Part shown: positions 1-5,579 of the stretch, in pieces
How positions within the stretch are numbered: the first letter of the stretch is position 1
Layout: each line of letters starts with the position of its first letter
NCBI GenBank assembly: GCA_020532365.1
Contig: JAJBBL010000073.1
Location: 1 to 7,673 of the forward strand
Origin: Candidatus Cloacimonadota bacterium
GTDB lineage: Bacteria; Cloacimonadota; Cloacimonadia; Cloacimonadales; JAJBBL01
Direction: 5' to 3'
Length of the DNA stretch: 7,673 bases
Made by a program: the position numbers and the translations under genes
Notes under the pieces: model-generated
The model's input: only the letters and a program-made list of their open reading frames with translations
Databases searched by the model: none
Told to the model about the DNA's origin: nothing

Positions 1-74
1 GTTTTGCTCAATCTAAGTGAGGCAGGACCCCCTAAAGGCGGGTAGTAATAGGCAATTAGAAGGATGCGTGGCAT
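1..74 (-). CDS. N-terminal fragment of a GT-B fold glycosyltransferase (cut by the window edge)
   Basis: Reading the minus strand from the ATG at 74-72 gives an open frame of 24 codons to the window edge, starting MPRILLIAYYYPPLGGPASL and followed by RLSK. A short hydrophobic beta strand followed by YYPP and a GG-P-[AG]-S-x-R stretch is the typical start of family 4 type (GT-B) glycosyltransferases, which move sugars from nucleotide-sugar donors onto cell-surface glycans in the cytoplasm or at the inner membrane face. An in-frame stop lies just upstream (plus-strand 81-83), so this ATG is the only likely start. An AAGAG ribosome-binding site (plus 84-88) sits 9 nt ahead of it. The gene begins 24 nt after the stop of the deacetylase-like gene on the same strand, so the two are probably co-transcribed. 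The sugar donor and acceptor cannot be told from so short a piece. Confidence 0.75.
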   Translation of the reverse strand, partial: MPRILLIAYYYPPLGGPASLRLSK

Positions 75-98
75 AGGTGGTTACTCTTGTTTCTGACG

Positions 99-1835
99 CT
101 ATGACTCGATATCATCTTTGGCTGCTTCTCGCTCCATATCCAAATAAATCTGCTCGTCCAACGGGGCGATAATCCTTATTGAGTCACCCTCTTTGACCGA
201 CTCTAATTTAAGCATGTTACCGTTTATTGTCCCTTTCCCATTGATTATCTTTTTCAGCATTCGGTTCCCGTAGAGGGTGAAGGTGATCTGATCAACAGGT
301 TTGGTAAAATGAATAACGATTTCGTCAATCCTCTCTTCGATTCGCACCTCTTCTCTGGCAATCCACCATTCGGCGATTTCGGATAGTGTTCCTTTGAAGC
401 CATTTCCTTGTGAGAGTATTTTTAAGGTAAACTCAAACAGCTGCATATTATAAGGTATATCGGCAAGTTTCGACATAGAGAAGTTATAAGTTAAGAGCCC
501 GTTAGTTTTCTGAATATTTAAGAATGTATTCTTAATCATCTCCATCGCCTTATCTTTGGAGTAGATTTTATAGGTGTCAATTTGTAGCATATCGTCGGAA
601 AAGACTACCGGTAGCTCTATATACTTTGCAGAGCGATTTGCGACGTATTCACGGTATGGATAGGCAAGGCCGTTGAAGAAACCACAGTGTTTACCGAGCG
701 ACTTACTACTATTGTAGAGCGGCTCAGCTTCGTCAAGAGAGGCAGCATCTATTGAAGATATGCGCTGTCCAAAGTTATATCTAATCCCACGTATTTTTTT
801 ATAAAGCGATGCCGAGAACTGGTTCAGACTACTCGAAATCTCTTTCCCGCTACTTGCCAGCGTGTTTAAGAGAAAGCCTAACTCGTTACCTTTGCCGGTC
901 AGTGTGTTTAACTCGTCCACCAGATCGGCGTCTTTAAGCGAGTAATCGATCTTACCGGTCACCCCTTCACTCTTCTCATTCCCTAAAAAGAAGGTGCTTT
1001 TGACTTTAAAGTCGTCTAACTTCTCGGCTATATCGTAAAACTTCCAGTACACCTCATTGTTAGTGAAGATGAAAATTAGTTTTTCTTTAAAGCTGCGGAA
1101 GAAAAAGCCCCATTTGAAGGAGAGGAGCAGAAATAGGTCGGTAAAGGTGGTGGCAAGCAGTCTTTTCATCGGCCATTTGTGAAGTGAATCTATGTTATGT
1201 GATACGGCATAGGCGTAGTCTTCGCCGTTAGGCCAATACTCCTTTTTCAACAGAAAAGTAATAGGTGTGTTATTAATAGCCTCCTTCAAAAAGGAGTCCA
1301 CCACCCATAAAAGTGAGTTTAAGTAAGGGAAGCTGGAGTATCTGGTGAGTTGTGAGCTACAGCTATTTTGACCATTCTTTTGATCGAGCCGTTGGGAAAG
1401 AAGATTTTCGTATCCCGAAAGGTGGAAAAAAGTGTTTCCAATGACGTCAAACTTGAACTCACCCCAAAAGATATTTCCGATAGACCGCATCAAGATAGGG
1501 GTCTCAATCTTCTTCTTACAGATGACAGGTGTCGGCGTAAAGAGGCGCAATTCCTGTAGGTAGTTGTGAAAGTCGTCACTGTTAAGCTTATCAGGAACTA
1601 AAAGATCGATCTCCGCTTGGGCAAAGAAGACCAACCGGTTAGTGGCAAACTCGTGTATCTCGTCAACCGTCGGCTCTAACAGACTATAGCAGAAAAGAAT
1701 GTCGTGCCCCTTCAGCTCGTTCATCTTCTCGATAAATCGGAAAGAGTAACCTAAAGTATCAAAAATAAACTTAAATGTATACTGTATGATCTCTGTATAT
1801 CGCGATAGCTTATGATCAATCATTACTGCAATCAT
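99..1835 (-). CDS. Polysaccharide deacetylase-like protein (DUF7033 plus NodB-like fold), probably catalytically inactive
   Basis: This 578-residue protein follows the layout of DUF7033-containing polysaccharide deacetylases. An N-terminal segment (about 10-210) includes YTFKFIFDTLGY and the FDVIGNTFFHLSGYENL stretch (129-145), then a WPNGEDYAYA lead-in (201-210), then a NodB-like core (about 211-490). The family would remove acetyl groups from a surface glycan. The expected catalytic positions are degraded: the usual HD-x-D motif reads HNID (213-216), the usual E-[IL]-G-x-H reads ELGFL (318-322) with Leu for His, and the late strand that normally ends in His reads LLTYNF (447-452). A C-terminal beta-rich tail of about 90 residues follows. 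No signal peptide is evident, although 230-258 is strongly hydrophobic and aromatic. The first ATG is preferred because AGGAG (plus 1848-1852) lies 12 nt upstream. The downstream glycosyltransferase start suggests a polysaccharide operon. The fold call is by motif memory; the inactivity is inferred. Confidence 0.7.
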   Translation of the reverse strand: MIAVMIDHKLSRYTEIIQYTFKFIFDTLGYSFRFIEKMNELKGHDILFCYSLLEPTVDEIHEFATNRLVFFAQAEIDLLVPDKLNSDDFHNYLQELRLFTPTPVICKKKIETPILMRSIGNIFWGEFKFDVIGNTFFHLSGYENLLSQRLDQKNGQNSCSSQLTRYSSFPYLNSLLWVVDSFLKEAINNTPITFLLKKEYWPNGEDYAYAVSHNIDSLHKWPMKRLLATTFTDLFLLLSFKWGFFFRSFKEKLIFIFTNNEVYWKFYDIAEKLDDFKVKSTFFLGNEKSEGVTGKIDYSLKDADLVDELNTLTGKGNELGFLLNTLASSGKEISSSLNQFSASLYKKIRGIRYNFGQRISSIDAASLDEAEPLYNSSKSLGKHCGFFNGLAYPYREYVANRSAKYIELPVVFSDDMLQIDTYKIYSKDKAMEMIKNTFLNIQKTNGLLTYNFSMSKLADIPYNMQLFEFTLKILSQGNGFKGTLSEIAEWWIAREEVRIEERIDEIVIHFTKPVDQITFTLYGNRMLKKIINGKGTINGNMLKLESVKEGDSIRIIAPLDEQIYLDMEREAAKDDIES

Positions 1836-1996
1836 AGTTTCGTTTCACTCCTATCTTACTCGGTTCTCATTGAACCTAATAACGATATCTAACTTTTCTG
1901 TATCGTATAGTTTTGTCAAACAATAAGGTAGTGATCAATGTAGATGTCACTATAAAAGTATGTGGTTTGCTAATTAGTTAATCTTTAATGACAAAG

Positions 1997-2020
1997 GTTA
2001 CAGTGATTTGACTGTGTAAC
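1997..2020. repeat. Imperfect inverted repeat (8-bp arms with a 2-nt bulge)
   Basis: The arm GTTACAGT (1997-2004) pairs with ACTG-TAAC in 2011-2020, where two extra bases (TG) interrupt the second arm; the loop is 6 nt. It lies in the divergent spacer, about 160 nt from the start of the deacetylase-like gene and 240 nt from the helicase start. It could be a binding site for a dimeric regulator or chance in AT-rich DNA; nothing distinguishes these here. Confidence 0.35.
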
Positions 2021-2100
2021 GTCAAATAGATTGATTCCGAAGCAGTAAAGAATTCATAGGATATGAACTGAATTGAAGCTTATATGACGTATCGTTCAAA

Positions 2101-2123
2101 AAGTTAAGGATATCTCTTAACTT
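2101..2123. promoter_or_regulatory. Perfect inverted repeat, possible operator of the restriction operon
   Basis: The arms AAGTTAAG (2101-2108) and CTTAACTT (2116-2123) are exact reverse complements around a 7-nt centre that itself contains the palindrome GATATC. The element ends just before the candidate promoter hexamers at 2131-2141, so a dimeric repressor bound here would sit on or next to the -35 region. Restriction operons often have an operator for a control protein or autoregulation by the methylase, but no control-protein gene is present in this window. A hairpin in RNA is the alternative; it lacks the GC-rich stem and following T-tract of an intrinsic terminator. Confidence 0.4.
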
Positions 2124-2130
2124 AAAAAAC

Positions 2131-2160
2131 TTGACTATAAAATCAATTTAGGATTATTTA
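2131..2160 (+). promoter_or_regulatory. Weak candidate promoter for the PLD-helicase/methylase operon
   Basis: TTGACT (2131-2136) matches five of six bases of the sigma-70 -35 consensus, but the best partner 18 bp on is only TATTTA (2155-2160). Alternatively TATAAA (2136-2141) could itself be the -10 box, with its -35 inside the inverted repeat that ends at 2123. Either choice leaves an untranslated leader of about 100 nt. If the host uses a Bacteroidota-type sigma factor, these hexamers may be irrelevant. Confidence 0.22.
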
Positions 2161-2243
2161 GTTAATTAAGCGTTATTTATAGAACCAACTGCCTCTTTGA
2201 GAAGAATTGGCGGTCAAACTGAGAGAAATAAAGAGTAATGAAT

Positions 2244-2248
2244 AGAGG
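2244..2248 (+). promoter_or_regulatory. Ribosome-binding site favouring the ATG at 2259
   Basis: AGAGG lies 10 nt before the ATG at 2259. An in-frame ATG at 2238 is seven codons further upstream, but it is preceded only by AAGAG/AGAGA-like bases either too close or about 12 nt away. The protein from 2259 begins MNNFITNEGELDLKRRI, which resembles the usual start of this PLD-helicase family better than the longer form does. Confidence 0.5.
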
Positions 2249-2258
2249 CGAAATAATA

Positions 2259-5200
2259 ATGAATAACTTTATTACAAATGAAGGTGAATTAGACCTAAAA
2301 CGACGTATAACTAATCTTGTTGGTCCAAGTAAAGAGCTCAAGTTTTTAGTTGGCTTCTTTTATTTTTCGGGGATTAGGGAACTTTATGAAAGTCTTAAAG
2401 ATAACTCGGAAACAGTTCTCAAAGTGTTAGTAGGCATGAATGTTGACAAAAATGTATACGGACTTATTGAATATGCGGATCCAACTAATAGAACAAAAAA
2501 TCAGGCAGCAGAACACTATTTTCTGGCAGTAAGCAACTCAATTAATTCAGATGATTTTGATAATCAAGAGTTTTATGAGCAAGTAAAGCTTTTTGTTGAG
2601 ATGATCAAAGAAGACCGATTGATCTTACGAAAAACTGTTCGCCCTAATCACTCCAAACTTTACCTCTTTAAACTCAATGAGACTCAAATTGGTCGAAGTA
2701 GAACATTCATAACCGGCAGCAGTAACCTTACTAAGCCAGGGCTTGTTACGCAAAATGAATTTAACGTGGAAATATCAGATTATGGATTTGATAAGGCGGA
2801 AAAATATTTTGATGATCTATGGTCATCTTCAGTGAAAATCACTGAGAGTGACGATTTCAAGAAAAGGCTTATTAAAGTAGTCGAAACTGAAACTCATGTT
2901 AAAGAAATAACACCGTTTGAAGCATACGTTCATTTAATTAAGCTCTATTTAGACTCTTACTCTCAGAAAGAAACAGGTGATTCTTTAGTGGGCTTAATGA
3001 AAAAAGCTGGTTATCGAGAGTATAAATATCAGTTTGATGCCATAAAGCAAGCCTTATCCATCATAGAGATACATAAAGGTGTAATCATAGCAGATGTAGT
3101 TGGTCTTGGCAAAACTATTATTGCCTGTGCAGTTGCTAAACTTCTTCGTAAGCGTGGCATTGTTATATGTCCCCCGGGCTTAATTGGAGATGACAATAAA
3201 CAGTCCGGTTGGAAGATGTATTTAGAGCAGTTTGGTCTATATGATTGGGAGGTGCGCTCTCGAGGAGACCTTGAAAATATTTTGAATTTTGTTAGAGAGA
3301 CAAATGATATAGATATTGTAATAGTTGACGAAGCGCATCACTTCAGGAACCAAGACACCGAGTCTTATGAACGATTGAAAAACATATGTCGAAACAAACA
3401 GGTTATTCTACTTACAGCGACTCCTTTCAACAATAAACCCTCTGACATTTTAGCACTTCTAAAGCTCTTTCTAATTCCCAAGAAATCCTCAATAACGCTA
3501 AGCAATGACTTAGATAAACAATTTGATAGCTTCGAAGTCCTCTTGAAGAAGCTTAATTTTATCAAGAAGAACTATAACTCGGACGATAACGCAAAAAATA
3601 CACAAGCTAAAAATGATTTTAACTCTTTGTTTGGGAGTAAAAACGTAACCTTATCTCAAGTCAATCAAAAAGCGAAATGGCTTGCTCAGAAAATAAGGAG
3701 TATCATGGAGCCAGTAACAATCAGAAGGAATCGTTTGGACCTACAAAATAATCCGAGTTATAGAGACGAGGTACAGTCGCTATCAATTGTTGAGAATCCA
3801 CGAGAATGGTTCTTTACTCTTGATAAGAAACAATCCGAATTCTACGATACTGTTATCACTCATTACTTTACTCAGCCAAAAGATGGTGGTCTTTTTTCTG
3901 GCGCTATCTACATGCCTTTTATCTACGAAAAAGGTGTAAAGCAAAATGAAGAACTGGAAAGTTTAGACAGAGAAGATAATCGAGCGTATTTATCACAAGC
4001 TAACCTGTTTGGTTTCATGCGTAGACTTTTAGTTAAGAGATTTGAGAGCTCATTTGGAGCCTTTAAACAGAGTATTGAGAACTTTATTAAAGTTTATGAG
4101 CTATGCTATGAGTTCGTTGATAAAAACAATGTATTTATTCTTGATCGAGAGCTTCTTGAAAGGATTTACGATTTAGAAGAAGATGAGGTAGTACGTTATT
4201 TAATTGAGTACGAACTGAAGCTTACAGAGGGACAGTATCCAAAAAACTACAAGATATACGAAGTAGATAAGTTTGCTCGAGAAGATGACTTCAAAAACGA
4301 TATTAAGGCTGACATATTATTGCTGAAAAAGGTGCTTTCAGAGCTTGATAATTTAGAGCTTATAAAGAACGACCCTAAAACGAATTGCTTGGTTGAAAAA
4401 ATAAAAGAAGTACTTAATAAAGAACCACAACGAAAAATCATCATTTTTTCAGAGTATATAGATACAGTTAAGTACTTGGAGCCTGCACTTAAAAAGCATT
4501 TCGGTAATAGAGTATTGACTATAGCGGGCAATCTGACACAAGGAAATATAAAGCTACTATTCAATAACTTCGACGCTTCAAACGAATGTCAACACGATGA
4601 CTTTGATATCCTTCTTACAACTGATAAGCTATCTGAAGGGTTTAACTTGAATAGAGCGGGGATGGTTATAAATTATGACATCCCTTGGAACCCCGTTAGA
4701 GTCATACAAAGATTAGGACGTATAAACCGAATTAGTAAAAAAGTTTTCGATAGTCTTTATATTGTAAACTTTTTCCCGACGGAGAGAGGGGCTAATGTAA
4801 TTAGGTCTAAAGAAATAGCATCAAACAAAATGTTTATGATTCACTCAGTTTTAGGAGAAGACTCCAAAATATTTGATAGTAGTGAAACACCAACCGCTGC
4901 TGATCTTTACAAGCAAATTCAAATGAACCCTGACAAACTTGAGCAGGAAAGCTTCTATACAAGAGTTCTTAACGACTACAATAAAATAGCTGATGAGCAT
5001 CCCGATCTTATAGATAGTCTGGATCAACTTCCTCACAGAATCAAGGTGGCAAAAGAAGGAGAACAGAACCAACTGTTTGTTTTTTTTAAGAAACTTAGAT
5101 TGTATGTTAATATGATTAACACAGATGAAGATAATGCGACACCTATGCAAGCAACTTTTGAAGAGGTTTATGAGAAAATAAAGTGTACTTATGATGAAAA

Positions 5201-5579
5201 GCCTCTCGATTGGAACAATGATCAATTCTGGACTCTTTACAGTAAGTTGAAAAGTGAGCGCTCTTTTGATTTGTCAGCAACCAGCCCCCATGACATAAGG
5301 AACCGTGCTTTAAATAACTTGAGATATCTGATATCTCACCCTGCCTTGTCTTTGGATAGTTATAAAGAGTTTCTTGAATTGTTGAAAACCGACATAGAAA
5401 GCTATGGGACCCTACCAGAATATACGTTGAGAAGAATTGCTAACTTCAAAGAAAATAGTATTGATGACATAGTACTGCTAAGAGATAAACTTGGTAAAGA
5501 CTATTTGAAAGTTGAACAATCGGAGCTCAAAGAGTTCCAAAGAGAGCTTATAATAGCAGTGGAGAACAAAATACAATGA
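2259..5579 (+). CDS. PLD-family nuclease fused to an SNF2-like helicase, restriction subunit
   Basis: This protein of 1106 residues (numbered from the ATG at 2259; an in-frame ATG at 2238 would add seven) carries two parts. The N-terminal PLD domain (about 10-190) has H131-S-K133 in HSKLYLF, then GSSN at 153-156 and NEFNVEI from 166: the His-Lys-Asn-Glu set of PLD-type nucleases such as BfiI. An SNF2/superfamily 2 helicase follows, with a Q-like YKYQFDAI (255-262), Walker A GLGKT (282-286), DEAH (357-360), TATP (386-389), KIIIFSEY (726-733), a motif V region around LSEGFNL (791-797) and motif VI QRLGRINR (817-824). About 340 residues separate TATP from motif IV. A C-terminal region of about 280 residues is unrecognised. 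The expected role is ATP-driven translocation on unmodified DNA coupled to cleavage. It overlaps the following methylase gene by ATGA, so the two products should be made together. Similar helicases occur in DISARM (drmD), but there the PLD protein is separate. Confidence 0.9.
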   Translation: MNNFITNEGELDLKRRITNLVGPSKELKFLVGFFYFSGIRELYESLKDNSETVLKVLVGMNVDKNVYGLIEYADPTNRTKNQAAEHYFLAVSNSINSDDFDNQEFYEQVKLFVEMIKEDRLILRKTVRPNHSKLYLFKLNETQIGRSRTFITGSSNLTKPGLVTQNEFNVEISDYGFDKAEKYFDDLWSSSVKITESDDFKKRLIKVVETETHVKEITPFEAYVHLIKLYLDSYSQKETGDSLVGLMKKAGYREYKYQFDAIKQALSIIEIHKGVIIADVVGLGKTIIACAVAKLLRKRGIVICPPGLIGDDNKQSGWKMYLEQFGLYDWEVRSRGDLENILNFVRETNDIDIVIVDEAHHFRNQDTESYERLKNICRNKQVILLTATPFNNKPSDILALLKLFLIPKKSSITLSNDLDKQFDSFEVLLKKLNFIKKNYNSDDNAKNTQAKNDFNSLFGSKNVTLSQVNQKAKWLAQKIRSIMEPVTIRRNRLDLQNNPSYRDEVQSLSIVENPREWFFTLDKKQSEFYDTVITHYFTQPKDGGLFSGAIYMPFIYEKGVKQNEELESLDREDNRAYLSQANLFGFMRRLLVKRFESSFGAFKQSIENFIKVYELCYEFVDKNNVFILDRELLERIYDLEEDEVVRYLIEYELKLTEGQYPKNYKIYEVDKFAREDDFKNDIKADILLLKKVLSELDNLELIKNDPKTNCLVEKIKEVLNKEPQRKIIIFSEYIDTVKYLEPALKKHFGNRVLTIAGNLTQGNIKLLFNNFDASNECQHDDFDILLTTDKLSEGFNLNRAGMVINYDIPWNPVRVIQRLGRINRISKKVFDSLYIVNFFPTERGANVIRSKEIASNKMFMIHSVLGEDSKIFDSSETPTAADLYKQIQMNPDKLEQESFYTRVLNDYNKIADEHPDLIDSLDQLPHRIKVAKEGEQNQLFVFFKKLRLYVNMINTDEDNATPMQATFEEVYEKIKCTYDEKPLDWNNDQFWTLYSKLKSERSFDLSATSPHDIRNRALNNLRYLISHPALSLDSYKEFLELLKTDIESYGTLPEYTLRRIANFKENSIDDIVLLRDKLGKDYLKVEQSELKEFQRELIIAVENKIQ
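5559..5579 (+). promoter_or_regulatory. Translational coupling site (GTGGAG ribosome-binding site and ATGA overlap)
   Basis: The last codons of the helicase gene contain GTGGAG (5559-5564), 11 nt before the methylase ATG at 5576. The ATG shares two bases with the helicase stop TGA (5577-5579). This arrangement lets terminating ribosomes restart on the methylase and would link the amounts of the two subunits. It also implies the methylase is made after, or at best with, the nuclease-helicase. Confidence 0.75.

Larger units (their letters stand above)
1836..2258. other. Divergent intergenic spacer with regulatory elements, no gene seen
   Basis: This AT-rich stretch separates the minus-strand polysaccharide genes from the plus-strand restriction operon and must hold promoters for both. 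Every ATG checked on the plus strand is closed by a stop within about eight codons, so no small gene is supported. It contains two inverted repeats (1997-2020 and 2101-2123), self-complementary octamers CTAATTAG (1970-1977) and TTAATTAA (2162-2169), and a perfect TTGACA on the minus strand (plus 1914-1919) that lacks a convincing -10 box at normal spacing. No tRNA-like or terminator-like structure with a T-tract was recognised. Confidence 0.6.

Noticed and set aside
1..45. Plus-strand frame ending in SEAGPPKGG and a stop, as a possible gene end
   Set aside because: The minus strand of the same bases gives a much more characteristic glycosyltransferase start with a ribosome-binding site.
1368..1559. 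Plus-strand open frame of 63 codons inside the deacetylase-like gene
   Set aside because: It lies antisense to a well-supported longer gene and has no recognisable protein pattern.
1914..1919. Perfect minus-strand TTGACA as a promoter for the polysaccharide genes
   Set aside because: No hexamer resembling TATAAT occurs 16-18 bp downstream (those positions read AAAAGT, AAAGTT or AAGTTA), so it is not listed as a promoter.
2162..2169. TTAATTAA as an operator or attachment site
   Set aside because: An 8-bp AT-only palindrome is too common in such a spacer, and no repeat copy was seen.
3365..3565. Minus-strand open frame of 66 codons inside the helicase gene
   Set aside because: Antisense shadow of the helicase coding region between the DEAH motif and the central insertion; no independent support.
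5080..5087. Run of eight T in the helicase gene as a phase-variation or slippage site
   Set aside because: It encodes in-frame Val-Phe-Phe, the frame is intact, and runs of this length are expected by chance in AT-rich DNA.
4247..5225. Minus-strand open frames of 105 and 124 codons inside the helicase gene
   Set aside because: Both oppose clearly conserved helicase sequence, are rich in Ser, Phe, Leu and Ile as expected of antisense translation, and match nothing recognisable.
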